A stretch of 64,000 bases of DNA from Leptospira montravelensis. Its GTDB lineage: Bacteria; Spirochaetota; Leptospiria; Leptospirales; Leptospiraceae. Position 1 is the stretch's first letter; every line of letters starts with the position of its first letter. The stretch spans positions 459,501 through 523,500 of the forward strand of contig NZ_RQFO01000016.1 in NCBI RefSeq assembly GCF_004770045.1, written 5' to 3'. A program made the translations under genes and the position numbers. This document shows positions 1 through 9,026 of the stretch, in pieces. The notes below the pieces were generated by a model. It had not been told where the DNA came from. It made no database searches and worked only from the letters and a program-made list of their open reading frames with translations.

Positions 1-1707
1 GTGGAACTCTCTAAAATATCTTCAGCAGAAATCATTCATTATGCAGAAGAAAGAGAAATCAATATCAGACAAGTTTCTGGTCATGTGATCAGTATTTCCC
101 TAGATGAAACTACGAATCTAAAAGACATCAAAGATCTTCTAGAAATTTTTAATGAAAACAAATCACTTCATTTCCAACTAGAAGACTTAACTTCAAAAGA
201 AGAATGGAAAATTCCGGAACTTTTGGAACGGAAATCATCTTATCTAACTCATCCTGTCTTCAATAGTTTCCATACAGAAACAGAAATGTTACGATACATT
301 CGTCGATTAGAATCAAAAGATTTATCTCTGACTACATCCATGATTGCCCTTGGGTCTTGCACGATGAAACTCAATGCATCGACTGAGATGTATCCTGTGA
401 CTTGGCCTGAACTTTCCAATATCCATCCTTTTGTTCCTGAAAATCAAACCGAAGGATATAGAACTCTTTTTAGCCAATTAGAAAAATGGCTTTGTGAAAT
501 CACTGGTTTTGCGGAGGTTTCACTACAACCTAACGCTGGTTCGCAAGGAGAATATGCAGGTTTACTTGCCATTCGTAACTTCCACCAAAGTCGTAACGAT
601 ATGCATAGAGACATTTGTCTCATTCCTATCTCGGCACATGGAACCAATCCCGCATCCGCAGTGATGGCAGGATTCAAAGTGGTTCCAGTGAATTGTGATT
701 CCAATGGAAACATCGATGTAGATGACCTAAAGAAAAAAGCAACCGAATACAAAAACAGTTTAGGTGCCCTCATGGTCACTTATCCTTCCACACATGGTGT
801 GTTTGAAGCCTCCATCAAAGAGATTTGCCAAACCATCCATGACAACGGTGGGCAGGTGTATATGGATGGAGCCAATATGAATGCCCAAGTGGGTCTCACT
901 AGACCTGCTGATATTGGTGCTGATGTTTGTCATTTAAACCTTCATAAAACTTTTTGTATTCCTCACGGTGGTGGTGGACCTGGTGTTGGGCCTATTGGTG
1001 TTGCGGAACACTTGGCACCATTTCTACCAGGACATAGTCTTGTGGAAAATGGATCGAATAACAGCCAGTGGGCGGTATCTGCTGCTCCTTGGGGATCTGC
1101 ATCCATCATCGTAATCTCTTGGGCATACATTGCCATGCTTGGATTTGAAGGATTACAATTTGCTACAAAGATTGCCATTCTCAATGCAAACTATATTGCT
1201 AAAAAATTAGAGTCTTCTTTCCCAGTTTTATATCGTGGAAACAAAGGCCTTGTAGCTCACGAATGTATTTTGGATATGCGCGGATTCAAAAAAACAAGCG
1301 CTGTCGAAGTAGAAGATATCGCCAAACGATTGATCGACTACGGATTCCATTCGCCTACCATGTCCTTCCCTGTCCCTGGAACTCTTATGGTAGAACCTAC
1401 AGAATCAGAATCAAAAGAAGAACTCGACAGGTTCATTGATTCTATGTTAGCCATTGCTGGAGAAATCAAAGACATTGAGTCGGGAGTTCTTTCTAAAGAA
1501 GACAACCCTCTTAAAAATTCTCCTCATACGGCAGATATGGTCATTAGTGATTCTTGGAACCATTCCTATCCAAGAGAACGAGCCGCTTACCCATTGCCTT
1601 GGTTAAGGACACGTAAATTTTGGCCAAGTGTCGGTCGTGTGGACAATGTGTACGGAGATCGTAACTTAGTTTGTTCTTGTATTCCTATGGAAGACTACGC
1701 CGTTTAG
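1..1707 (+). CDS. gcvP: Glycine dehydrogenase (decarboxylating), P-protein; 5' end outside the window
   Basis: P-protein of the glycine cleavage system. It decarboxylates glycine with PLP and passes the aminomethyl group to lipoyl H-protein. The 568 codons here are the C-terminal half or more of a protein that is usually about 960-975 aa, and the reading frame is open at base 1, so the GTG at the window edge should not be taken as the start. The PLP-lysine motif HLNLHKTF (Lys at codon 316 of the fragment) is followed by the glycine-rich HGGGGPG loop, both diagnostic of GcvP. The conserved [10 protein letters not shown] segment near codon 120 is also present. A ferredoxin-like gene follows after 23 nt. 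gcvT and gcvH are expected just upstream but are not visible. Confidence 0.97.
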   Translation: MELSKISSAEIIHYAEEREINIRQVSGHVISISLDETTNLKDIKDLLEIFNENKSLHFQLEDLTSKEEWKIPELLERKSSYLTHPVFNSFHTETEMLRYIRRLESKDLSLTTSMIALGSCTMKLNASTEMYPVTWPELSNIHPFVPENQTEGYRTLFSQLEKWLCEITGFAEVSLQPNAGSQGEYAGLLAIRNFHQSRNDMHRDICLIPISAHGTNPASAVMAGFKVVPVNCDSNGNIDVDDLKKKATEYKNSLGALMVTYPSTHGVFEASIKEICQTIHDNGGQVYMDGANMNAQVGLTRPADIGADVCHLNLHKTFCIPHGGGGPGVGPIGVAEHLAPFLPGHSLVENGSNNSQWAVSAAPWGSASIIVISWAYIAMLGFEGLQFATKIAILNANYIAKKLESSFPVLYRGNKGLVAHECILDMRGFKKTSAVEVEDIAKRLIDYGFHSPTMSFPVPGTLMVEPTESESKEELDRFIDSMLAIAGEIKDIESGVLSKEDNPLKNSPHTADMVISDSWNHSYPRERAAYPLPWLRTRKFWPSVGRVDNVYGDRNLVCSCIPMEDYAV

Positions 1708-1730
1708 AAAATTAAGGAAAAGAAAAACAA

Positions 1731-2066
1731 ATGTTTTATGAAAAACATGTATTTGTCTGCGAAAACCAAAGGGCACCCGGCGAACGGGTGTCTTGTGGAA
1801 ACCAAGGTTCCATCGAACTACTAAAACTACTAAAACAAAAAGCGGCCAAAGCAGGAATTGAATATAAGTTCCGAGTCCAAAAATCCGGTTGTTTGGATCG
1901 TTGTGAACTTGGCCCCATCCAAGTATCTTACCCGGAAGGGAAATGGTTTGCTATGAAAACCGAAGCGGATGTAGAAACTATTTTAGAATTTTACCTAAAA
2001 ACCAACCAACCGGAAAAATACAATCACCTAATCGTTGTAGATGATACCGTAACGGAAGAGAAATAG
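1731..2066 (+). CDS. Thioredoxin-like [2Fe-2S] ferredoxin
   Basis: A 111-aa protein of the thioredoxin-fold (2Fe-2S) ferredoxin family, a small electron carrier in the cytoplasm. Four cysteines fit the cluster ligands of the family: Cys10 (FVCEN), Cys22 (SCGNQGS), Cys54 and Cys58 (SGCLDRCELGP). The last motif is typical of the family. An AAGGAAAAG ribosome-binding site lies before the ATG. It follows gcvP after 23 nt and may be co-transcribed with it, but I know of no functional link to glycine cleavage. Its redox partner cannot be told from the sequence. Confidence 0.9.
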   Translation: MFYEKHVFVCENQRAPGERVSCGNQGSIELLKLLKQKAAKAGIEYKFRVQKSGCLDRCELGPIQVSYPEGKWFAMKTEADVETILEFYLKTNQPEKYNHLIVVDDTVTEEK

Positions 2067-2090
2067 AGAATAAAGATACTGTTTCTGTAT

Positions 2091-2108
2091 TGAAGTTTCT
2101 AAACTTCA
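2091..2108 (+). terminator. AT-rich hairpin after the ferredoxin gene
   Basis: TGAAGTT (2091-2097) and AACTTCA (2102-2108) form a perfect 7-bp stem with a TCTA loop, 25 nt after the ferredoxin stop, followed by TTTAG. It lies between convergent genes. The stem is AT-rich and the T-run short, so termination strength is doubtful. Confidence 0.4.
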
Positions 2109-2142
2109 TTTAGTATTCGATATTCTGATTAAACTTTTTCTT

Positions 2143-2844
2143 TTAATTAAGAGACGTGAGTAAATTCTCCACCCATTTTTTATCCATTACCATTAATCGA
2201 TTCTTTTTTAAATTTTCTTTCACAATCCATTTGACATGTTTGTTATTACATTTTGCAATTTTTTCAAAAGCGATTTTGCCCTCTTTTGGAACAGACACAA
2301 TCGCCACACTCCATCCATAACCAAGTGTTTTCCGTAAAGTAGTTTGGTTTTCAGAAAGTTTCCCATCAATTTGATCAAAGTTCATTGTAAGCTCATAAAG
2401 AATTTTTATTAATTCAATATTAAACGATTTTTCCTTTAAAAGTTTTGGTTCGCATAACGCTGCCACAATCGTACGTTTTTCTAAATCATTTCCATTCATC
2501 CATTTTTTAAGATTAGCAAGTATTTCCACCTTGTTGTTTTCTGCTATTTCTTGGATACCAATGGCAACAGACTCTCTAATTCGCCAGCTACTGTGAGAAA
2601 CATATTTCCTTATAAAAGTTAATGTTTTTTTAATATTCTTAATATTTAATATACAATAACTCACAATTCCACACATAACTACAAATTCTTCTGGAGAATT
2701 ACTCAATTCATCATTATAAAAAGATAAACATTCATTAACTTCCCTTTCGTTTGCATTTTTTGAAAATGAATACAAAAGTTCCAAATTGCCTCTGGGACCA
2801 GGTAAATGAGAATTCTTTAAGAGATATTCAATTTTTGCTATCAT
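2143..2844 (-). CDS. HEAT/ARM-like repeat protein, possibly of the DNA-alkylation-repeat (AlkD-like) type
   Basis: A 233-aa, lysine-rich, apparently cytosolic protein with no signal peptide or membrane segment. The predicted structure is a chain of paired amphipathic helices. Residues 75-135 (SSWRIRESVAIGIQEIAENN, LKKWMNGNDLEKRTIVAALCEP) have the spacing and the arginine/alanine pattern of HEAT-like repeats as found in DNA alkylation repeat proteins. A second such unit lies near residues 170-215 (LRKTLGYGWSVAI, HVKWIVKENLKKN). I cannot identify catalytic residues of a DNA glycosylase with confidence. It is a single gene with no operon partner, and its coding DNA is notably AT-rich. Function unknown. 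Confidence 0.6.
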   Translation of the reverse strand: MIAKIEYLLKNSHLPGPRGNLELLYSFSKNANEREVNECLSFYNDELSNSPEEFVVMCGIVSYCILNIKNIKKTLTFIRKYVSHSSWRIRESVAIGIQEIAENNKVEILANLKKWMNGNDLEKRTIVAALCEPKLLKEKSFNIELIKILYELTMNFDQIDGKLSENQTTLRKTLGYGWSVAIVSVPKEGKIAFEKIAKCNNKHVKWIVKENLKKNRLMVMDKKWVENLLTSLN

Positions 2845-3242
2845 ATAGATTTAACGGAAGCGAAACTGATTGATTATTTTTATCATAGGATGGTGATGAC
2901 TCTTTAAATTATAAGGCTAGAAGGAAAACAAAACAAGTAAGATTATCTATTTTATTCCTAAGTTTGATTCGATTATTTAATTATTCTAAAATTCCATCTA
3001 TAACAATGACTCTAAAGAAAAGCCTTGGTAATAAGGTGAACTTTCGAAGAAATATTTTTTCGTAGGTGATCGATGTGCTCGCAAATTTCAGTAAGGTATG
3101 ATAAAAGGAAAACATTGGGTGGCGGGTCTAGTTCCCCACCCTACAATCGGGCGGGGATTCCAATATCCCTTCTGTACTACCCCAAAACTCCCACAATTCC
3201 GCCTTGACCAAAAACATCTTTCCCGTTCTCTTTGCTCCACCT
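2845..3242. other. Non-coding intergenic stretch between two divergently arranged genes
   Basis: About 400 nt separate the starts of the minus-strand HEAT-like gene and the plus-strand cytochrome gene. The first 220 nt are very AT-rich and I see nothing specific there. The part from about 3110 on is abruptly GC-rich and contains the inverted repeats listed separately. Small open frames here (for example 3098-3382) have no recognisable protein features and overlap the cytochrome start, so I treat the stretch as non-coding leader or promoter DNA. Confidence 0.6.
3117..3156 (+). repeat. GC-rich inverted-repeat element with two mutually exclusive hairpins
   Basis: GGGTGG (3117-3122) can pair with CCACCC (3136-3141). 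The same C-rich arm, CCCCACCC (3134-3141), can instead pair with GGGCGGGG (3149-3156) with one A-C mismatch. The element stands out as GC-rich in an AT-rich spacer, about 90 nt before the cytochrome c start. It could be a dispersed palindromic repeat or an attenuator-like leader. Which one cannot be decided from a single copy. Confidence 0.5.
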
Positions 3243-4121
3243 ATGAAAAAAATTTCGCGTATCATAACGATCATCATTCTATCTTTAGCAGGAATTCTTG
3301 TAGTGTTAGTCACGACTATTTATGCATTGAGTTCCGCTCGTATGAACAAAACATACGAAGTGAAACCTGTTCCTATCCCTAAATTTTCCAAACTAATTGA
3401 CCTCGCAGAAGGAAAACGTCTCTACCAATCCAGAGGTTGTGGAGATTGCCATGAAGTTGATGGGCGTGGAAAAACCTTTATACAAGATCCTGCCATCGGA
3501 ATTCTCTCTGGCTCTAACCTAACAGCCGGTAAAGGTGGAGTTTTAACTGACAGATCTGATGAAGAACTGGCCATCGCCATCCGGCATGGTGTCGGAAAAA
3601 ATGGTAAACCTTTAATATTTATGCCATCCACCGATTTCCAAGGAATGACCAACGAAGATGTTGGTAAATTGATCTCCTATCTCAGATCCACTCCTTCAAT
3701 TGATAAATCACAAGGTGAAGTCAAACCAGGACCACTGGGTAGGTTTCTTTTTTTAATGGGAGAAATTCCGGTTTTTGTATCGGCCGAAATCATCAATCAT
3801 GAAACCATTCATTTAACAAATATTACACCTTCCGTCTCCATAGAATATGGAAAATATGTTGCATCCACATGCTCTGGTTGTCATGGATTTAGTTTAAAAG
3901 GAGGGCCTATTCAAGGTGCACCACCGGAATGGCCGCCAGCGCAAGATATCAGCAAAAATGGATTAACGAAATATACAGAGGCAAACTTTGTCCAAACCAT
4001 CAGAACAGGAAAACGTCCCGACGGTTCAGAAATGAAATTTCCAATGCCTTGGAAAAGTTTAGGTCAACTCACGGACACTGAACTCAAAGCACTCTGGTTG
4101 TATTTACAAACGATTGAGTAG
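3243..4121 (+). CDS. Membrane-anchored dihaem cytochrome c
   Basis: Two CxxCH haem-attachment motifs are present, CGDCH (about residues 66-70) and CSGCH (about 210-214), each inside a class I-like cytochrome c domain. The protein should carry two covalent haems outside the cytoplasmic membrane and shuttle electrons in respiration or detoxification. I chose the ATG at 3243, which gives a classical N-terminal anchor (MKKISRIITIIILSLAGIL) of 292 aa. The frame also opens at a TTG at 3204, which would add 13 residues before the anchor and looks wrong. Methionines in IFMPST and KFPMPW could be axial ligands. The gene stands alone, so the redox partner is unknown. Confidence 0.88.
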   Translation: MKKISRIITIIILSLAGILVVLVTTIYALSSARMNKTYEVKPVPIPKFSKLIDLAEGKRLYQSRGCGDCHEVDGRGKTFIQDPAIGILSGSNLTAGKGGVLTDRSDEELAIAIRHGVGKNGKPLIFMPSTDFQGMTNEDVGKLISYLRSTPSIDKSQGEVKPGPLGRFLFLMGEIPVFVSAEIINHETIHLTNITPSVSIEYGKYVASTCSGCHGFSLKGGPIQGAPPEWPPAQDISKNGLTKYTEANFVQTIRTGKRPDGSEMKFPMPWKSLGQLTDTELKALWLYLQTIE

Positions 4122-4145
4122 ATCATCATACTTATTGATTTAACC

Positions 4146-6596
4146 TCATTTTTCTTTTGTAAAACTCAGTTCCGTTCCATTGTCAAAATCTTTGATGGAT
4201 TGGAACTGAGCCAAAGAACTACCTTCTAATGATTTAGATAATTCAAACAAAAACCCAATTGTTTTTAAAGAATGGCTACCGGGTGTCCACGATCCTTTAA
4301 ATTGCTGAATTTCTTTTTCATTTAACTTTAATTTAGCGGTAAAATCTTGTCCGTTCCCTAAAATTTCTACCCAAACCGTTTGTGGACCAGATTTTGAGTT
4401 CCAATACATAGAAGACCATTTTCCCACAAAAGAAGTTGGTAATTCTTCCAATGACATAGCTCTTTTTTTCATTTGGGTTTTGGGTTCATTCCAAAATACA
4501 GAAACCAAATTGGAATCCTTCGATTCAGAACCAAATTCCGATTTAGATCTAACAGAATATAAAAATAATTCACCTGAACTTCCCGGAAAAGTTTCGCTAT
4601 AGGAATTTTTTTTACCTTCTACTGCCGCAACAAATTCAAGTTTACCTACCTTTCCACTCCCTTTTAAGTATTTTCGATAAACATAATATTCAAAACTATC
4701 TTTTACCGAATCCCACTTCAAAGTTACAAGTTTATCTTTTCCAACAGAATTCGAAGTCAGCCGTTTCGGAGGGTTTAGTGTGACTCCACCTGCTCTTTTT
4801 GTGAGTCCAGGATCTGTTTTTCCAAATGCAACCTCACTTGGCTCTGAATATCCTAGGTCGTTTGCAGATATAACCGTATATAAATATGGCTTTCCATTTT
4901 GGATTAATTGGTCGGTATCTGTGTAACTTGTTCCGGTTATCTCAAATTGGCCAGTAGGTTCCGCATTTTCGTCAAAACGATATAAATAATAAATCTTTGC
5001 ACCTGGTGCCGCGCTCCAATTTAAAACGATTTTATTTGCAAAATCTCCACTAGACGCTGTTAAATGACTCACTTGATTTGGTAATAAGTTTTGATCAGCA
5101 ACATCAATGGCAACAGATTCACTCCAATCACCAGTTGGTTTGGACTGCGCGATAGCACCCACTCGATAAAAATTGGATTCACCAACTCTCGGAGAAGGAT
5201 CGGTAAAACTTGGTATCTTACTTGTCCCTATTGTTTTCCATTTTAGAGAGGAATCTGATCGCGAGATGGAATAACTTGTCGCCCCATCCAATTCAGACCA
5301 ACTTAATTCTACATTTGGTGCTGATCCACTTACATAAACTACAGCGGTGAGTCCCACTACTTGACCAATATTTCCATTTGAATTTGAATCAGAAGAAGTA
5401 AATCCTTCTACATCCAAAGATGCAACCGACACTTCCTCTGTTCCAACAGAAAGAATACGATATACATAAGTAGAGTTAGGCGAAACTGAGAGATCAGTAA
5501 AACTTGGTTTGTCCGAATAACCTAAATCATAAAATTCAGATTCTTCTTTTCTTTGTATTAAATAGGCGACAGCCAAATCTTGTTGATTCCAAGTTAAAAC
5601 AATTTTTGAATCAAATTCCCCTTTTGATACTTTAATTTCCGTAGGAGGAGAAATTGGTTTTTTAGCTGGGCTCACATTGACTGTTGGTGCATTTTGTGTT
5701 GCCGGTTCGTCAATTATGGCATAAGTTTCTTGTCCTACTTTTGCAAGCATGGAATAAGAAACCCAACCAAATCCTTTGTCTCCCCAATTGGTTCCCCAAG
5801 AGTTTTGTAATTTAAAAGCCCCTTTTTTCCCTGATTTCGATTTTTTATTATCATCGTAACCAACAATCGTCATGGCGTGACCACCATAACTTTGTCCCCC
5901 ATTTTCATCATAAATGGCAGAACCTTTTAATTTATAAAAGGCCTCATCTATGATCATTCCTACCATCACAACATTTTTACCAGCTAATACTCGTTTGATC
6001 TCATCTGGATTCTTAAAGTTAAGTCTTGAGAAAGATTTAATTTTATACTTTAGGGCTTCTTTTTTTGAAGATGGAGAAGGTTGTGTTAGGTAATCTTTAT
6101 CAGAATAAGGCATACTACTCCAAGGAGCAGCACCATTAGACTTTAGAAATTCCATTGTTTTATAATAATATAAACCTTTATCTTCGCCGCCATTTTGTTG
6201 GTTGTAAATAAATGCAGGTGAAAAAACAAAGTTTCCCTTTCCACCAGCAAAAGGAGGATCATAATCTGGCGCCTGTCCTTTGTTTTTTAACAAATAGGAT
6301 TTGATCGCATAACCAGTCGCCCATGCCACGCAACTATTTTGTCTTCCTTGGTTTCCAACAGGTGGCATCATGGAAGATAAATCGATAGATTTCGGTAACT
6401 CTTCAAAGGAATTAAAATCTCTTTTAAGAGGGATACTATCTTGAATTTCTTTAGAACTTGGAATGTAACCACAGGAGAATGTGCCTGGTTTACAACCAGG
6501 AGACCGAACACTACTTGGATCAAATTCATCTGCAAAGATTGCACTTGTAAGAAATAGGAACAGTCCTATCCATTTCCAATTTCGATTTAGTTTCAT
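4146..6596 (-). CDS. Exported papain-family (C1A) cysteine protease with fibronectin type III repeats
   Basis: An 816-aa exported protein. A signal peptide (MKLNRNWKWIGLFLFLTSAIFA) precedes a papain-type domain at about residues 60-295. The catalytic set is complete: oxyanion Gln83 and nucleophile Cys89 (NQGRQNSCVAWA), His240 (GGHAMTIVGY) and Asn265 (LQNSWGTNWG). After a proline-rich linker come about four FN3-like domains (about 310-400, 412-500, 505-600, 612-705), each with the tryptophan and YxYRI/V pattern, then a unique C-terminal domain (about 715-816). No obvious propeptide is seen beyond the short residues 23-60. The likely role is extracellular or surface proteolysis with FN3 modules as spacers or binders. 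It overlaps the upstream 211-aa gene by ATGA, so the two should be translationally coupled. Confidence 0.9.
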   Translation of the reverse strand: MKLNRNWKWIGLFLFLTSAIFADEFDPSSVRSPGCKPGTFSCGYIPSSKEIQDSIPLKRDFNSFEELPKSIDLSSMMPPVGNQGRQNSCVAWATGYAIKSYLLKNKGQAPDYDPPFAGGKGNFVFSPAFIYNQQNGGEDKGLYYYKTMEFLKSNGAAPWSSMPYSDKDYLTQPSPSSKKEALKYKIKSFSRLNFKNPDEIKRVLAGKNVVMVGMIIDEAFYKLKGSAIYDENGGQSYGGHAMTIVGYDDNKKSKSGKKGAFKLQNSWGTNWGDKGFGWVSYSMLAKVGQETYAIIDEPATQNAPTVNVSPAKKPISPPTEIKVSKGEFDSKIVLTWNQQDLAVAYLIQRKEESEFYDLGYSDKPSFTDLSVSPNSTYVYRILSVGTEEVSVASLDVEGFTSSDSNSNGNIGQVVGLTAVVYVSGSAPNVELSWSELDGATSYSISRSDSSLKWKTIGTSKIPSFTDPSPRVGESNFYRVGAIAQSKPTGDWSESVAIDVADQNLLPNQVSHLTASSGDFANKIVLNWSAAPGAKIYYLYRFDENAEPTGQFEITGTSYTDTDQLIQNGKPYLYTVISANDLGYSEPSEVAFGKTDPGLTKRAGGVTLNPPKRLTSNSVGKDKLVTLKWDSVKDSFEYYVYRKYLKGSGKVGKLEFVAAVEGKKNSYSETFPGSSGELFLYSVRSKSEFGSESKDSNLVSVFWNEPKTQMKKRAMSLEELPTSFVGKWSSMYWNSKSGPQTVWVEILGNGQDFTAKLKLNEKEIQQFKGSWTPGSHSLKTIGFLFELSKSLEGSSLAQFQSIKDFDNGTELSFTKEK

Positions 6597-7228
6597 GGTT
6601 TCATCCTCTCAATTATTTTTATGATACTATTTTTCTGTGTCCATTCCGGTTGGTTACGATCTTCCAAAATATAATAAAACTTTGATTTGGTGGAACCCAG
6701 TTGAAACGAAACAAAGTTATAACTGACACCTGTCATATGTTCTTTGGGAGAGTTTTCGACTGGCAGTTGGTTGATTTCCCATTGGAATAGTGATTCCATC
6801 CATTTTTGATATATTTGCGGTGAAATTTCTTTAGATTCATTGATTACCAATTTCCCTTTTTCTATCACACGACGAGATAAAGTGATTTTTTTTTCTCCCG
6901 CTACAAGTTGAAATTGTTTTGCAAATCGAAACTCAGGCGCTACCGCTCCAGAACTTTCATCCCAAACAAGTTTCATTGGGATCCAGTTGCCTTTCTGATT
7001 TATAAGTTTTACTGTTCCGTTTTTCTTTGGTTTGGACTTTTTTAGTTTTTTTGTTTTCTCCTTTTTATGAGAATCAACTCCGGTGGGGTGATTTGGGACA
7101 GTTTTACCATTCGACTCCGCATTCATTCCTCCTCCCGTCAGAACAAGAGAAACAATTAATAGAAATATATTGATAAAAGAAATCAAGGTGGATCGATCAC
7201 ATCTTGTTTTCTGAAGAAAACAAGACAT
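6593..7228 (-). CDS. Exported or membrane-anchored protein of unknown function, coupled to the papain-like protease
   Basis: A 211-aa protein I do not recognise. The N-terminus has a basic start and a hydrophobic stretch (ISFINIFLLIVSLVLTGGG), so it is exported or anchored. A low-complexity lysine-rich linker (KKEKTKKLKKSKPKK, about residues 55-70) leads to a compact domain of about 140 residues ending in FYYILEDRNQPEWTQ. The stop overlaps the start of the protease gene by 4 nt (ATGA). It might be a chaperone, inhibitor or anchor of that protease, but nothing in the sequence proves this. Confidence 0.65.
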   Translation of the reverse strand: MSCFLQKTRCDRSTLISFINIFLLIVSLVLTGGGMNAESNGKTVPNHPTGVDSHKKEKTKKLKKSKPKKNGTVKLINQKGNWIPMKLVWDESSGAVAPEFRFAKQFQLVAGEKKITLSRRVIEKGKLVINESKEISPQIYQKWMESLFQWEINQLPVENSPKEHMTGVSYNFVSFQLGSTKSKFYYILEDRNQPEWTQKNSIIKIIERMKP

Positions 7229-7287
7229 TTTTCATTCTAAAACAGTGTTCGAAAGTTATAAAAAATGATTCACTAAATGAATGTTTA

Positions 7288-8988
7288 TTAACTACTTCCT
7301 ATTTCTGCTTTCAGCCATTTTTTCTCACCGATCGACTTCTTCATGTTTTCTATGAGAGCAACTGTGATGTTGGTATTCAATTTTACCATATCAGGATCTT
7401 GGGCAATGAGTATCATTTCATCAATGATGTAATCAATTAAGTTCTCAATTGACTTTCGTCCTGATGGATCAGTGGCCATTGCTACCGTCGCTTGCGAAAC
7501 CGCAGAATAAATCGTTAAACTAATTTGTTTGGTTAGATTCGCCTGCATGTCTTTGGGAAGTAACGATATGGGTTTCATATTTGCAGAAACTCGTTCAGAA
7601 ACCTCTGTCACCAAATTTTGAATTAATGCTTGTAAGTTGGGATTTTGAGCTGACTTGGCAATATTTTTGATAGCCACTTTTTTTAATTCATCTCGATTTT
7701 GATCAATGGCATTCACGAGTTGGTCAAGAGAGTTTCCCGACTTCACTTCATTTTGTGTTTCGGTCAAAATTTGAATTGTAACAATATCAGAAATTTCTTC
7801 TTTGATGATATTGGAATAATATCGCAAAGTTTTACTAATCAAATCGTTTCCTAAAATGCGCGTGAATTGATTGGTTTGTAACATCAAATAAATTTTATAA
7901 ACCCGAACCAAACGGAAAAAACGGAATGTAGCAACAGGAATAAGTCCGAGTACATCATACCAATGGTAAATCGGATATAAAAACCAAGCGATATAAGTTT
8001 TATTACGAATGGCAATGAGCCAACTTATGATAAATTCTGCCAAAAAGAAAAAGAGAAAAGGGGCATCTAACAACAAATAGTTGTTAACTGGACTTCCATC
8101 GGAGGCAATGGCCCTGTAGTAATTCAAGGCAAAATATTCTCTAAAATGAGAATTAAAAAAATCTATTTTTTGTTCGAGGGATCTATTTTGGTCTCGCCAA
8201 AACCAAGCAAAGGCCACCACCGTAGATGGAATGCGATCCCTGTTTAAAACTGGATCTAGTTCTTGTCTGAGTTTGATATCACGAGCCTTTGTTTTATGAG
8301 TTTGGTATTCGGTTTTAATACTGGTTTGGATTTCGTTCAAAAATTTTGTTTGGCCAGACATCGCAAATGGATTGGTTTCCACAATCTCTAACATCCGTTT
8401 GTCCATCTTTTGGAAAATTGCTAAAATTTCTTTGGATTCATTTGCCTCAACACTCAAACGGTTAATAAAGGCATATTTTTCTGAAAGTTCACCAAGAATT
8501 GTGATTTCATCGGTTTCTTCTAATACATTAAAAAAATCATTGAGTTGAACAAGAGTATCTTCCACTTTTTTTCTGCGGACTTGGACATCTTCAATTTGAA
8601 TGGCAGATTCAAAAGTAAGGTATAAGGAATCAAACTTCTCATTGGATACTTGTGATTTTAAAGATGTTAATGTTTTATAAATTTCTTCTCTTGTGATTTT
8701 TCTTTGGTTTTCACGAAAACTATCATCGCGTAGTTGCGTTAAGTATTTTAAATCATCCACCAAATCAGTGTAAGCTGTTGTTGTCCGATGAGTTTCAATT
8801 CCTAAAATTGGTTTGTCGTAAAGTTCCAAAATTTCAGGAAACTTGTGAAAGTAAAACGGTCGTAAACTCAAATAACTCAAATCAAAAATGATGAGAGCTA
8901 AATTCCCAAGGACAACAAAAACCATCGTTATGTCCCAGAGTAATGGAATTCCTAGTTTGTGTTTTTTGATTAAATCCCAAGAAATCAT
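7288..8988 (-). CDS. Membrane protein with a voltage-sensor-like S1-S4 module and no pore
   Basis: A 566-aa protein. One hydrophobic segment lies at about 20-40 with an Asp (IIFDLSY). A charged, helical, probably extracytoplasmic region of about 250 residues follows, then segments at about 305-326 (with Glu318 in FLAEFIISW) and 332-354 (with Asp345 in WYDVLGLIPV). Next is a helix with Arg356, Arg359, Arg362 and Lys365 at every third position, the S4 pattern of voltage sensors. The last 190 residues are soluble and helical. No pore-loop/S6 module such as a TxGYG filter is present. It lies 38 nt downstream of icmF. Function unknown. A degenerate ion-channel-superfamily protein is the best description. 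Confidence 0.6.
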   Translation of the reverse strand: MISWDLIKKHKLGIPLLWDITMVFVVLGNLALIIFDLSYLSLRPFYFHKFPEILELYDKPILGIETHRTTTAYTDLVDDLKYLTQLRDDSFRENQRKITREEIYKTLTSLKSQVSNEKFDSLYLTFESAIQIEDVQVRRKKVEDTLVQLNDFFNVLEETDEITILGELSEKYAFINRLSVEANESKEILAIFQKMDKRMLEIVETNPFAMSGQTKFLNEIQTSIKTEYQTHKTKARDIKLRQELDPVLNRDRIPSTVVAFAWFWRDQNRSLEQKIDFFNSHFREYFALNYYRAIASDGSPVNNYLLLDAPFLFFFLAEFIISWLIAIRNKTYIAWFLYPIYHWYDVLGLIPVATFRFFRLVRVYKIYLMLQTNQFTRILGNDLISKTLRYYSNIIKEEISDIVTIQILTETQNEVKSGNSLDQLVNAIDQNRDELKKVAIKNIAKSAQNPNLQALIQNLVTEVSERVSANMKPISLLPKDMQANLTKQISLTIYSAVSQATVAMATDPSGRKSIENLIDYIIDEMILIAQDPDMVKLNTNITVALIENMKKSIGEKKWLKAEIGSS

Positions 8989-9026
8989 AGAGTCACCAAG
9001 GGTAGATGCACTACCCTTTCCTTTGT

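Noticed and set aside
3204..3232. TTGACC as a -35 element before the cytochrome gene
   Set aside because: At the proper spacing the -10 reads TCTCTT, which is a poor match.
3098..3382. 94-residue open frame upstream of the cytochrome gene
   Set aside because: It overlaps the cytochrome start and covers the GC-rich palindrome. It has no domain, signal or plausible protein composition.
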